Assembly (NCBI RefSeq): GCF_014204325.1
Contig: NZ_JACHKT010000026.1
Span: 1 to 64,000, forward strand
Source of the DNA: Arcicella rosea
GTDB taxonomy: Bacteria > Bacteroidota > Bacteroidia > Cytophagales > Spirosomataceae
Length of the DNA: 64,000 bases
Direction of reading: 5' to 3'
Shown here: one piece after another, positions 35,284 to 44,224 of the stretch
Numbering within the stretch: the stretch's first letter is position 1
Layout: each line of letters begins with the position of its first letter
Program-made: the position numbers and the translations under genes
The notes under the pieces: model-generated
The model's database searches: none
Told to the model about the DNA's origin: nothing
Seen by the model: only the letters and a program-made list of their open reading frames with translations

Positions 35284-36381
35284 ATGTCCTTATTTACCAT
35301 CGGAATTGAAGAGGAGTTTCAAACCATTGACCCAGTAACCCGTGAATTACGCTCGCACATGAGTAAAATTGTTGAGGGCGGTCAGATTATCCTACAAGAA
35401 AGAGTAAAAGCCGAAATGCACCAAGCTGTTGTGGAGGTTGGAACGAATATTTGTTACAATATTCAAGAGGCGAGGGCAGAAGTAACTGAGTTAAGGCGAC
35501 ATATAATTGATTTGGCAGAACAAAATAATCTTTTGCTTGCTGCCGCTGGAACGCATCCATTTTCAGATTGGCAAGACCAACTTATTACACCAAGCCCGCA
35601 TTATGATTCATTAATTGATGAAATGAGAGACGTAGCTCGTGGAAATTTGATTTTTGGTTTGCACGTTCATGTGGGGATACAGAACAGAAATGAAGGTATT
35701 CAAATACTGAATGCAGTGCGTTACTTTTTACCACATATTTATGCACTTTCTACGAATTCGCCTTTTTGGTGTGGTAGAAATACAGGCTTTAAATCCTATC
35801 GCTCAAAAGTATTCGACAAATTTCCAAGAACAGGTATTCCAGAATTTTTTGCTTCTGCCAACGAGTACGATGAGTACATCGCTTTGTTGGTAAAAACTAA
35901 ATGTATCGACAGCGGAAAAAAAATCTGGTGGGATATTCGTTTACATCCATATTTCGATACAATTGAATTTAGGATTTGTGATATTCCGATGCGAGTAGAT
36001 GAAACGATATGTTTAGCAGCTTTGATGCAAGCTTTGGTCGCCAAGATTTATAAATTGATGAAGCAAAATCTTAATTTTAGGTCGTATCGTAAAGTATTAA
36101 TCAACGAAAATAAATGGCGAGCTGCTCGTTACGGAATTCAAGCGAAATTAATTGATTTTGGAAAGCAAGAAGAAGTACCCTATAGTGATTTGTGTGATGA
36201 ATTATTAGATTTTGTAGATGATGTCTTGGATGAATTGGGTAGCCGTCACGAAGTGGCTTATATCAAAGAAATTCTAAAAAATGGTACTGGTGCCGACCGA
36301 CAATTAGCAGTATTTGAACAAACAAATGATTTAAAAAGTGTAGTGGATTATATTGTTCAAGAAACGAAATTTGGTATATAA
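35284..36381 (+). CDS. YbdK-type carboxylate-amine ligase (GCS2 family)
   Basis: 365 residues, glutamine-synthetase-fold ligase of the GCS2/YbdK family. Visible motifs are TIGIEEEFQ (6-14), NLIFGLHVHVGIQ near 140, and KIWWDIRLHPYFDTIEFRICD near 215-240, which hold the metal and ATP residues. E. coli YbdK shows only weak gamma-glutamyl-cysteine ligase activity, so the true substrates are uncertain. Together with the ATP-grasp gene it gives the cluster two distinct amide-forming enzymes. Confidence 0.88.
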   Translation: MSLFTIGIEEEFQTIDPVTRELRSHMSKIVEGGQIILQERVKAEMHQAVVEVGTNICYNIQEARAEVTELRRHIIDLAEQNNLLLAAAGTHPFSDWQDQLITPSPHYDSLIDEMRDVARGNLIFGLHVHVGIQNRNEGIQILNAVRYFLPHIYALSTNSPFWCGRNTGFKSYRSKVFDKFPRTGIPEFFASANEYDEYIALLVKTKCIDSGKKIWWDIRLHPYFDTIEFRICDIPMRVDETICLAALMQALVAKIYKLMKQNLNFRSYRKVLINENKWRAARYGIQAKLIDFGKQEEVPYSDLCDELLDFVDDVLDELGSRHEVAYIKEILKNGTGADRQLAVFEQTNDLKSVVDYIVQETKFGI

Positions 36382-36520
36382 TGAAAAGCAATTTCAATGT
36401 TAAATTTATCGTTGCTTTCTGTAATTGATTGATTTTAAGGCTGTTTTTCGTAAATTGCATTGTATTTAAAATTAATTAAAGGTTAAATCTTTGATAAATT
36501 TCCACATCAACAAATTTACA

Positions 36521-37393
36521 ATGCAAAATATTTCGCTAGAAAAACCACTAAAAATAGCCGTGTTAGATATGTACGACAACGTTGCCGGAGAAGGTATGCG
36601 TTGTATTATAAATTTGATTAATGAATTTAGCACAAATAAAAATATTGAAGTAATTACAGAGGTTTTTAATGTTCGTGCCAATACCGAAATTCCAAGTTTG
36701 GTACATGATATTTATATTTCTTCGGGCGGGCCGGGAAGTCCTCTTCCTTCAGACGACGCTTGGGAAAAACCTTACTTTGCTTTGATTGATTCAATTTTTG
36801 AGCATAATAAATCAGAAGAGATTTTAAACGGAGAAGGTTCTCCTAAATTCATGTTCTTGATTTGTCACTCATTTCAATTAGTGGCTCGTCATTTAGAAAT
36901 TGGGAAAGTAACCAAACGTAGAAGTACTTCATTTGGCGTTTTTCCAGTACATCCAATTGACACTGTAAACAAAGAACTCTTATTTGAAGGTTTACCAGAC
37001 CCATTTTTTGTTGTTGATTCTCGTGATTATCAATTAGTGAGTCCTAATTTAAAAATTATCAAAGAATTAGGCGTACAGATTTTGCGGATGGAGAAAGAAC
37101 GTCCACACGTAAATTTAGAGCGTGCCATTATGGCAATTCGTTTTTCAAAAGAAGTATTTGGTACACAATTTCATCCAGAAGCTGATGCACAAGGAATGCT
37201 AAAATTGCTACTATCAGATGAAAAACGCAAAGCAGTGATAAAAACGCACGGAATTGAGAAGTACAACGATATGATTACAAAGCTTGATGACCCCGACAAA
37301 ATCATGTTGACGGAATCTATCATCATTCCAACATTTCTTGAAAAAGCCTATTCTACCATTAGTCAGCAAGTATTTTATGGAGAAATAGCATAA
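36521..37393 (+). CDS. Class I glutamine amidotransferase
   Basis: 290 residues from the ATG at 36521; the ATG at 36491 adds ten residues and is less likely. A GATase-1 domain is clear: oxyanion segment ISSGGPGSPL, nucleophile C115 in LICHSFQL, and the His-x-Glu pair in FGTQFHPEAD. It would supply ammonia from glutamine to a partner, or hydrolyse gamma-glutamyl bonds. A C-terminal extension (about 60 residues) is not assigned. The next gene begins 12 bases after its stop, so they are surely co-transcribed. Confidence 0.88.
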   Translation: MQNISLEKPLKIAVLDMYDNVAGEGMRCIINLINEFSTNKNIEVITEVFNVRANTEIPSLVHDIYISSGGPGSPLPSDDAWEKPYFALIDSIFEHNKSEEILNGEGSPKFMFLICHSFQLVARHLEIGKVTKRRSTSFGVFPVHPIDTVNKELLFEGLPDPFFVVDSRDYQLVSPNLKIIKELGVQILRMEKERPHVNLERAIMAIRFSKEVFGTQFHPEADAQGMLKLLLSDEKRKAVIKTHGIEKYNDMITKLDDPDKIMLTESIIIPTFLEKAYSTISQQVFYGEIA

Positions 37394-37405
37394 TTTGTTT
37401 TAAAC

Positions 37406-38614
37406 ATGCTTCTTTTTATGCAAAAAGACCTTAGAGCTTCCTTTAACCAATCGTTTTCTCAAGAAAAGTATCAGGCATTTTTAGCAGATTTGAATAAAGC
37501 TACTCAGAATTCACTTGAGTTCAGAGTAGCCGAAACGCCTATTTTTGTGCCAAAAGCATTCAAAGAAAAACTGATGCTTACTTGTGAGAGTATTATTGAT
37601 GTTATTGTAAAAGATGATTTCAAAGCAAAAACTGAAAAAGCGATTCCAGCACATCAAATCGTGCCGAATGAAAATAAACATACTTCTTTTCTGGCGATAG
37701 ATTTTGCTGTTTGTCAAGATGAAGAAGGAGAATTCGTACCTCAGTTAATTGAATTACAAGGCTTTCCTTCGCTTTTTGGTTTTCAATATTTACTTTCAGA
37801 AACCATTCAAAAACATTACGCTATTCCTGACAATTACGATTTTATGTTTAATGATTTTGATAGAAAATCTTACATTGAAGCATTTCGTAAATTAATTGTG
37901 GGCGATGAAAAAACTGAAAATGTAATTCTGTTAGAAATATATCCTGAAAAACAAAAAACAAGAGTTGATTTTGAAGTAACAGAAAGATTGATTGGCGTAA
38001 AAGCCGTTTGTCTTACTAAAATTATCAAAGAAGGCAAAAAGCTATTTTATATGAATGAAGGTGTTAAAACGCCCATTTATCGTATTTGTAATCGTTTGAT
38101 ATTTGATGATTTAACAAATTTCCCAGATTTAAAAACAGATTTTAATTTAACAGACGATGTTGAAGTAGAATGGATTGGACATCCAAATTGGTTTTTCAGA
38201 ATTAGTAAATACACGATGCCATTTTTGAAAAATCCTTATATTCCAACTTGTCAGTTTTTAAGTGATTATCAAGGCAATTTTCCAGAAAATTTATCGGATT
38301 ATGTACTTAAACCTTTGTTTTCTTTTGCAGGAACAGGCGTAAAAATTAATATTGATAAAAGTGATTTAACGTCAATTCTTGACCCCGAAAATTATATTTT
38401 ACAGAAAAAAGTACAATATCAACCAGTCATACAAACGACCGACGGAACAAAAGTAAAAGCTGAAATCAGAATGTTGTATATCTGGCAAAATGACGAAGCA
38501 AGACCAACGTTATTAACCAATTTAGCAAGACTTTCAAGAGGTGAAATGATTGGAGTACGTTTTAATAAAGATTTTGATTGGGTTGGAGGGACTGTTTGTT
38601 TTATGGAAAAGTAG
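37406..38614 (+). CDS. Unknown protein of the ligase cluster, possibly ATP-grasp-like
   Basis: 402 residues, cytoplasmic. No family is recognised with confidence. LIELQGFPSLFGFQY and the C-terminal part (YVLKPLFSFAGTGVKI, YILQKKVQYQ, KAEIRMLYIW) look like the phosphate loop and metal-site strands of an ATP-grasp enzyme; this is inference. An alternative start (ATG at 37418) would remove four residues. It closes the cluster, 12 bases after the amidotransferase, and is followed by a terminator that reaches into the convergent TPR gene. Confidence 0.72.
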   Translation: MLLFMQKDLRASFNQSFSQEKYQAFLADLNKATQNSLEFRVAETPIFVPKAFKEKLMLTCESIIDVIVKDDFKAKTEKAIPAHQIVPNENKHTSFLAIDFAVCQDEEGEFVPQLIELQGFPSLFGFQYLLSETIQKHYAIPDNYDFMFNDFDRKSYIEAFRKLIVGDEKTENVILLEIYPEKQKTRVDFEVTERLIGVKAVCLTKIIKEGKKLFYMNEGVKTPIYRICNRLIFDDLTNFPDLKTDFNLTDDVEVEWIGHPNWFFRISKYTMPFLKNPYIPTCQFLSDYQGNFPENLSDYVLKPLFSFAGTGVKINIDKSDLTSILDPENYILQKKVQYQPVIQTTDGTKVKAEIRMLYIWQNDEARPTLLTNLARLSRGEMIGVRFNKDFDWVGGTVCFMEK

Positions 38615-38627
38615 GCAAAATTCTTAT

Positions 38628-38674
38628 AAAGAAGTATTTGATCTATCATTGATAGGTTAATACTTCTTTTTTAA
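38628..38674 (+). terminator. Terminator of the ligase cluster, overlapping the TPR gene end
   Basis: AAAGAAGTATT (38628-38638) pairs with AATACTTCTTT (38659-38669), with an inner CTATC/GATAG stem, followed by Ts. The right arm covers the last codons of the convergent TPR gene (stop at 38657). Confidence 0.75.
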
Positions 38675-39208
38675 ATATTCAAATTTAGTTCTAAGAATAT
38701 AAGAGGCATCTTCATCTCCTAATTCAACAGCTCTATTAAAATCATTGATAGCATTATCAAGTTGACCAATACAATAACGAGCCATGCCACGCCAACGCAA
38801 GGTTTCAGGATTTTCACTTCTAAAGTACCAATCAGCTTTATCAAACTCTAAAAAAGCCTTATCATATTCATTCAATTGATAAAGTACTTTACCTTTGATG
38901 ACGTAGGCTTCACCAATGGTATTATCAAATGAAATAGATTGTTCAATGTCGTACAAGGCTGAGAAGTAATTTTTAAGCATATAGTTTGCTGTACTTCTAT
39001 GATAATATGCTTTGGAAGACTTTGGAAAATATTTTAGTTTTTCAGTAAAAAAAGCTTGGGCTTCAACATATTTTTTTTTGTGTAGCAATAATTCGCCTTC
39101 TCCTAACTTTTCTCGGTCACGAAAGTTAAATAGCTTTTCTTCTAACCAATTGAAAAACATCATGGTCAGCACAAATGGCAGAAAGAAAAACAGTAATAAC
39201 CATTCCAT
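38657..39208 (-). CDS. Membrane-anchored TPR protein
   Basis: 183 residues. An N-terminal membrane helix (EWLLLFFFLPFVLTMMFF) is followed by about four tetratricopeptide repeats (KYVEAQAFFTEKLKYFPKSS, FSALYDIEQSISFDNTIGEA, KAFLEFDKADWYF, NAINDFNRAVELGDEDA). Likely a protein-interaction scaffold at the inner membrane. It is the second gene after the MmcQ-like gene, four bases apart, so the two are co-transcribed. Confidence 0.85.
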   Translation of the reverse strand: MEWLLLFFFLPFVLTMMFFNWLEEKLFNFRDREKLGEGELLLHKKKYVEAQAFFTEKLKYFPKSSKAYYHRSTANYMLKNYFSALYDIEQSISFDNTIGEAYVIKGKVLYQLNEYDKAFLEFDKADWYFRSENPETLRWRGMARYCIGQLDNAINDFNRAVELGDEDASYILRTKFEYLKKKY

Positions 39209-39212
39209 AATC

Positions 39213-39566
39213 TTATAAATTTTGAAATTCTACTTGTACTTTTTTAGGTAAACTAGCCACCACTAATTGATACGAATGTTCCGTTAATTCTTTTACTTGC
39301 ACCGTCGAAGCAATATCGGCATTGACAGTATTCCAGTGTTTTTTATTCATGTGATAGCCTGGAATAATGTAATGAAAATCTTCACGCAATTGAATTGCTC
39401 TGTCTGGGTCACATTTAAGATTAACAGTGAATAGTTCTGAGTCAAGCCCTGTCAAAGCAAACATCTTTCCCATTACTTTATACACTAAAGTATCAGGACC
39501 AAAGGGCAATTCTTCAGTTACGCCTTTCAGCGAAAGACAGAAATCTCTAAATTCTTCAATATTCAT
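39213..39566 (-). CDS. MmcQ/YjbR-family protein
   Basis: 117 residues of the MmcQ/YjbR (CyaY-like fold) family: IEEFRDFCLSLKGVTEELPFG at the start, KVMGKMFALTG, LKCDPDRAIQLRE, and GYHMNKKHWNTV. Family members are described as putative DNA-binding, but the biochemical role is not established. Four bases separate its stop from the TPR gene start. Confidence 0.9.
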   Translation of the reverse strand: MNIEEFRDFCLSLKGVTEELPFGPDTLVYKVMGKMFALTGLDSELFTVNLKCDPDRAIQLREDFHYIIPGYHMNKKHWNTVNADIASTVQVKELTEHSYQLVVASLPKKVQVEFQNL

Positions 39567-39686
39567 TGTATTTAATCAGAATGGTTTGTGAGTATTTTAC
39601 TCGCAGTAAGCTTCAAACTTATCTTATCTCAAGAAAAAGCAAAAATTTTGCCTAATGCCTACTGTTTACAGCATATTGCACTACGT

Positions 39687-39875
39687 TTATCTAAAAAAAG
39701 CTCTGTAAATCATTACAATCAAACACATCAAAAACATCAAAATTGATATTTTATTGATAACGTGCATGGTTTTGATGTTGAAATTAGTTGGCTTTGATGG
39801 ATCAGGTTTGCTGAATATTCTAAAGAAGTATCCAAAAGCTTCTCCTAATTTAAACTGTTCTTTTAATTTTGACAT
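39687..39875 (-). CDS. Small single-pass membrane protein (possibly DUF6728)
   Basis: 62 residues: a basic, conserved-looking N-terminal half (KLGEAFGYFFRIFSKPDPSK, then PTNFNIKTMHVINKIS) and a C-terminal membrane helix (ILMFLMCLIVMIYRAFF). This pattern recalls the short DUF6728 proteins of Cytophagales; that match is from memory and uncertain. It lies between the MmcQ and ispG genes on the same strand. Confidence 0.6.
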   Translation of the reverse strand: MSKLKEQFKLGEAFGYFFRIFSKPDPSKPTNFNIKTMHVINKISILMFLMCLIVMIYRAFFR

Positions 39876-40003
39876 GGCTTTTTTTGTTTATGTTTAATAG
39901 CTATTAGCTTTGAGCTTTTTTGCTTTCCTTGAATTTTACTGGTCGAGTATTAATCTATAATAGAAATGACATCATTCACAACTTAAAGCTCATAGCTCAA
40001 TGC

Positions 40004-42049
40004 TCATAGCTCTAAATTACTTTCTGCTTCAAACCAAACGCCGTCTTCTTTGATGATGTCGATTAATTCATTTACTGCATTATCGGCATGAACAGATTTT
40101 TTTACTACATTTTGTCCACGGTAAAGAGCAATTTTATCTTTTCCAACACCTACATAACCGTAATCAGCATCAGCCATTTCGCCCGGACCATTTACGATAC
40201 AACCCATAATCCCAATTTTTACACCTTTCAAATGTTCGGTACGTTTACGAATCATCGCAGTTGTTTCTTGCAAATCAAATAAAGTTCTGCCACAAGACGG
40301 ACAAGAAATATACTCCGTTTTACTCATACGAGTACGAGCTGCCTGCAAAATACCGAAGGCTGTTGAGTTGTAACTTTTTGATTTAGTGATTAGTTCAGCT
40401 TTTTCTGATAAATCAGGTAATTGTAAAAGTATTCCATCGCCAAAACCATCAATTAATAATCCACCGCAATCTGTTGCTGAAAATAATTGAAAATCACTTT
40501 CTGGTAAATTTTCGTATTTTCTTAAAATCACTGCTGGCGTTGTGATTTCTTGGTTTTTCAATTCAAAAAATAACCTCCGTAATTCTGGCATAGCGTGTTC
40601 ATTGTTGGTGGCTACTACCAAAACTAATGTTTCATCGGCTTTAATTTGTTGAATTAAAACTTCGTTCAAATCTGCCAAACTAATACTTAAAAAATTCAAA
40701 GTAGCGTGTTTTTCTCGGGCAACTTGATAAGCTTCAATGCTAAAGAATGGGAATTTATTGAGTTTATCGCTTTGTTCTGCCCAAACAGAAGCATCTAAAA
40801 TCTCTTTTAAACCCATTGGCAACATATATTTTGCTGGATTTTGAGCCGTATAAATATAATCTGCTCCCAAATCGTTCATTGTCCACTTGTCGGGCAATGG
40901 CAAATAAAAATGACCAATCGGTTTTAAATCTTCATGTTCAGAAACTTCAATTTGAGAATAATCTGCAATTACTCTCGGCACATTATGTCCTCCAAAATTT
41001 GCCACTTCATGCGTATTTCTTCTAAAATACTGGAATGGATTGATGGGAGAATCAAATGAATTTGGAGTGTTGAGTGTTGAGTGCTGAGTTGGTTTAAATG
41101 CTGGAATTATAGTTGATTGTTCTTTTCTCTTTGAATATCTATCAATCAAAGCTTTGGCTACTGGTGCTTCAAATTCTGGGTCTTCTGTGAGTGATACTCT
41201 TACGGTATCGCCCAAGCCGTCTTCTAATAAAGTACCAATACCAACTGCTGATTTAATTCTTCCGTCTTCTCCTTCGCCTGCTTCTGTCACGCCCAAATGC
41301 AATGGATAGGCTTTTAAACCTTCTTCATTCAGTTTTTTACATAATAATCTGTAAGCTTCCACCATTACTTGCGTGTTTGAAGCCTTCATAGAAAGTACGA
41401 TATTAAAGTAATTTTCATCTTCACAAATTCTTAAAAACTCCAAAGCAGATTCCACCATTCCCAGTGGAGTATCGCCGTATCTACTTAAAATTCTATCACT
41501 CAAAGAACCATGATTTGTACCGATACGCATTGCCGTTCCGTACTCTTTACAGATGTTTACTAAAGGCAAAAACTTATCTCTGATTCTATCCAATTCTGCC
41601 TGATAACCAATTTCTGTATAATCAATCGTTTCAAAACGCTTTTTATCAGCATAATTTCCTGGATTAATTCTTACTTTTTCGACCAAACGAGCAGCTAATT
41701 CCGCTGCATTTGGCGTAAAGTGAATATCTGCTACCAATGGCACATTGTAGCCACGTACTCTTAATTCTTTGCGGATATTATCTAAATTTTGAGCTTCCTT
41801 CACAGACGGAGCCGTGATACGAACGTACTCACAACCAGATTCTATCATTCTAATCGTTTGTTCTACCGAGCCAAGCGTATCTAAAGTATCAATGGTTGTC
41901 ATCGATTGTACTCTTATTGGATAATCAGAACCCATCGGTACATCACCAATATTGACAGTTATCGTTTTTCTACGAGAATATTCAGTTAAAGAATTGGCGT
42001 AACGATTGCCATTTTCGATAAGATTATTAAAAATTTGAGTAGTTGACAT
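40004..42049 (-). CDS. ispG: 4-hydroxy-3-methylbut-2-enyl diphosphate synthase, long form
   Basis: Seventh enzyme of the MEP isoprenoid pathway, reducing MEcPP to HMBPP with a [4Fe-4S] cluster. From the start at 42049 it has 681 residues, against about 370 in E. coli, because of a large insert between the TIM-barrel part and the cluster domain, as in plants, Chlamydia and Bacteroidota. The cluster motifs CPSCGRTLFDLQ and GCIVNGPGEMADADYGY are at the C-terminus. The ATG at 42073 is excluded because it overlaps the promoter -7 element at 42071-42078. Confidence 0.95.
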   Translation of the reverse strand: MSTTQIFNNLIENGNRYANSLTEYSRRKTITVNIGDVPMGSDYPIRVQSMTTIDTLDTLGSVEQTIRMIESGCEYVRITAPSVKEAQNLDNIRKELRVRGYNVPLVADIHFTPNAAELAARLVEKVRINPGNYADKKRFETIDYTEIGYQAELDRIRDKFLPLVNICKEYGTAMRIGTNHGSLSDRILSRYGDTPLGMVESALEFLRICEDENYFNIVLSMKASNTQVMVEAYRLLCKKLNEEGLKAYPLHLGVTEAGEGEDGRIKSAVGIGTLLEDGLGDTVRVSLTEDPEFEAPVAKALIDRYSKRKEQSTIIPAFKPTQHSTLNTPNSFDSPINPFQYFRRNTHEVANFGGHNVPRVIADYSQIEVSEHEDLKPIGHFYLPLPDKWTMNDLGADYIYTAQNPAKYMLPMGLKEILDASVWAEQSDKLNKFPFFSIEAYQVAREKHATLNFLSISLADLNEVLIQQIKADETLVLVVATNNEHAMPELRRLFFELKNQEITTPAVILRKYENLPESDFQLFSATDCGGLLIDGFGDGILLQLPDLSEKAELITKSKSYNSTAFGILQAARTRMSKTEYISCPSCGRTLFDLQETTAMIRKRTEHLKGVKIGIMGCIVNGPGEMADADYGYVGVGKDKIALYRGQNVVKKSVHADNAVNELIDIIKEDGVWFEAESNLEL

Positions 42050-42070
42050 GGATTTGTGAATTGTTCGATG

Positions 42071-42078
42071 CAAAGATA
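42071..42078 (-). promoter_or_regulatory. -7 element of ispG
   Basis: TATCTTTG on the minus strand is an exact TAnnTTTG match, 21 bases before the ispG ATG at 42049. It overlaps and rules out the upstream ATG at 42073. The -33 element is weak. Confidence 0.6.
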
Positions 42079-42107
42079 CGTGATTCTCTAATTTAATTTT
42101 ATTTCAC

Positions 42108-42147
42108 ACAAAAAACCCCGATAAACTTAAAACGCTTATCAGGGCTG
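42108..42147 (-). terminator. Terminator downstream of the 72-residue gene
   Basis: On the minus strand CCCTGATAA pairs with TTTATCGGGG over an A/T/G-rich loop, followed by TTTTTTG. It supports the small gene at 42209 being a real transcription unit. Confidence 0.75.
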
Positions 42148-42208
42148 AATGGTTATTTTATTTTGATGTTTTACTGCTAAAATAACAGTAAAAAGGAAAA
42201 TTGTCCTC

Positions 42209-42427
42209 TTATCTTTTTGGTTTGATGTAAATGAATTTTGTTTGATTACTTTCTTTTTGTGAATGCTTGTTTATTTCTGAAGCTTTGTAAGTAATTAGGA
42301 TTTTTGGGATTGAAACATTTGAAATTTTTCTTTTAGACGTTGTTTTAGGTTGATTAATAGTTGAAGTTAAATTACTAAACTCCAGCGTAAGCATACCAGT
42401 GCTTGTTGATAAATTGTTAGTTTTCAT
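42209..42427 (-). CDS. Small unknown protein
   Basis: 72 residues, basic, with no cysteine and no membrane segment: MKTNNLSTSTGMLTLEFSNL at the start and KTSKRK-type basic runs later. No family is recognised. Support comes from its ATG-to-stop length, A+T-rich start context, and a good terminator 60 bases downstream. It could also be a leader or peptide precursor, but no modifying enzyme is adjacent. Confidence 0.45.
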   Translation of the reverse strand: MKTNNLSTSTGMLTLEFSNLTSTINQPKTTSKRKISNVSIPKILITYKASEINKHSQKESNQTKFIYIKPKR

Positions 42428-42624
42428 AGTTTTACTACTTGGTCTTTGTTTGAATGATTATGTAATTCAGCCTAATCTAAAAATATATCTTTATCATCGA
42501 AAGATATTTTATTGTTAGATAGTGAGTTAAATCAAATTTACACATTGAGCGAAAAAAAGCCTAGAACAAAATCGAAAATTTATTAAACGGTATTTAAAAC
42601 GAATTGATAAGTTCTTTTAACAAA

Positions 42625-42653
42625 AAAATCCACTCAATTTTTGAGTGGATTTT
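42625..42653. terminator. folE terminator
   Basis: AAAATCCACTCAA (42625-42637) pairs perfectly with TTGAGTGGATTTT (42641-42653) over three Ts. It lies 23 bases beyond the folE stop. Confidence 0.85.
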
Positions 42654-42675
42654 AATTAAGATCAACTATTTAAAC

Positions 42676-43380
42676 CTACATAGCAATATATTTTAAAAAT
42701 TCTGCTTTTGTAGATTCTTCTAAAAATTTTCCTCCGTAATAACTGGTTACGGTTGACGAAGTATCATCTTTTACTCCTCTTGATGCCACACAAAGGTGTT
42801 TTGCATCAATCATAATAGCCACATCATCAGTACCTAAAAGCTTTTGTAATTCTTTAGCAATTTGCATCGTAAGTCTTTCTTGTACTTGTGGACGCTTCGC
42901 AAAGTGCTGAACAATTCGGTTTAATTTAGATAAACCAATTACTTGTCCGTTTGCAATATAAGCAACGTGTGCTTTTCCGAATATTGGTACAAAGTGATGT
43001 TCGCAATTCGAGTAAAATGAAATGTTTTTTTCTACCAACATTTCATTGTATTGATATTTATTCTCAAACAGAGCAACTGAAGGCATATTTTTAGGGTCAA
43101 GACCACTGAAAATTTCCTTTACATACATTTTTGCTACTCTTTTAGGCGTACCTTTTAATGAATCATCCGTCAAATCTAGCCCCAATGTTTCCATGATTTG
43201 CTTGAAATGATATTCAATCTGAGCCATTTTTTCATCATCACTCAAATCAAAAGCATCTTCACGCATGGGAGTGTCCACCGAAGTCATGATATGTTCATCA
43301 CCGATTTCATCATCCGTAAACCTAATCTTGTTATTGTTATCAACTAATAGGGTATTCAACAAAGTTTCGTTCGGTTTCAT
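42676..43380 (-). CDS. folE: GTP cyclohydrolase I
   Basis: Converts GTP to 7,8-dihydroneopterin triphosphate, feeding folate, pterin or queuosine synthesis. The catalytic domain has the zinc ligands in NCEHHFVPI and HLCVASRGV, plus GLSKLNRIV and RPQVQERLT. Length is 234 residues from the ATG at 43380 (MKPNETLLNT); the ATG at 43401 is seven codons further upstream. The gene start lies inside the 3' end of the 6-PTPS-like gene, so the two are coupled. That neighbour uses the product of this enzyme. Confidence 0.94.
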   Translation of the reverse strand: MKPNETLLNTLLVDNNNKIRFTDDEIGDEHIMTSVDTPMREDAFDLSDDEKMAQIEYHFKQIMETLGLDLTDDSLKGTPKRVAKMYVKEIFSGLDPKNMPSVALFENKYQYNEMLVEKNISFYSNCEHHFVPIFGKAHVAYIANGQVIGLSKLNRIVQHFAKRPQVQERLTMQIAKELQKLLGTDDVAIMIDAKHLCVASRGVKDDTSSTVTSYYGGKFLEESTKAEFLKYIAM

Positions 43381-43759
43381 ATAGTCTAATTTTAAGGTCA
43401 AAATTTGAGTTGATTTTTGTTTTTAGTTTGTCATGAATCACAATTGCAATGTTTTCAGCGGAGGGATTAAGGTCTTTAAATTCCTCTGTGTCCAGATTTA
43501 AGTTCTTATGATCAAACTTATCGAGAATTTCTGCTTTGATGATATCGCTTAATACTTTCATATCAATCACATAACCCGTTTCAGCATCTATTTCTCCCGT
43601 TACTTGTACAATTAATTCATAATTATGACCGTGATAATTGAAATTATTACATTTTCCATAGACACGTTCATTTTTTTCATCCGACCAATTCGGATTATTC
43701 AGTCGATGTGCGGCATTAAAATGCTCTTTTCTAAACACCGACACTTTTTTTGGCATCAT
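43340..43759 (-). CDS. 6-pyruvoyl-tetrahydropterin / 6-carboxytetrahydropterin synthase homologue
   Basis: 139 residues of the PTPS/QueD family. Zinc-binding histidines appear in FNAAHRLNN and HGHNY, and the catalytic cysteine in GKCNNFNYHGHNY. The C-terminal EtE-type motif is ETERNFVEY. It converts dihydroneopterin triphosphate to either 6-carboxy-tetrahydropterin (queuosine route) or pyruvoyl-tetrahydropterin; the sequence alone does not decide. Being upstream of and overlapping folE suits either route. The family's usual length is 120-150. Confidence 0.88.
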   Translation of the reverse strand: MMPKKVSVFRKEHFNAAHRLNNPNWSDEKNERVYGKCNNFNYHGHNYELIVQVTGEIDAETGYVIDMKVLSDIIKAEILDKFDHKNLNLDTEEFKDLNPSAENIAIVIHDKLKTKINSNFDLKIRLYETERNFVEYPIS

Positions 43760-44224
43760 GTTTTTTATTGATTAATTAAATTTCAACTTTTGAATGGGTG
43801 ATGAAGTATCACAAATCATTTAAAAGTTGGAGACAATTATGCGGAATTTAGTCTCAAAGTTTAAAAGCCGTCTGAAAGGTTGTCAGCAACACTATTAAAC
43901 TAAACCAGCGTTTATCTTACTCAATACTATCAACACATTGAATAAAAGTTTTGTTTAAGTAATTTCTTAAATTATTAAACAAATGTATTTGTGTGTTGGC
44001 TTATCATGCTTCATCAATAAGAAAAACAAAATTAATCAGTAATCAATTACTTATTGAGGCTGATTTGACAAATAATATCTGTTAAACTTAATTGATGAGA
44101 GAAAATATGGTTCTTTTTCTCAAAATATTTTCTTAGGTTACAACATGATTTCAGCTATCTAGGTTCAAAAAACTAGAATAGATGATAAATAATTATTAGT
44201 TAATGAATTTATTAAACTCCAACT
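43760..44224. other. Divergent intergenic region
   Basis: 465 bp between the folE operon start and the GH109 gene. A+T-rich, without a recognised hairpin, repeat or exact -7 element. Confidence 0.5.

Noticed and set aside
42050-42073. ATG at 42073 as start of ispG
   Set aside because: It overlaps the exact TATCTTTG -7 element at 42071-42078, so it cannot be transcribed from that promoter.
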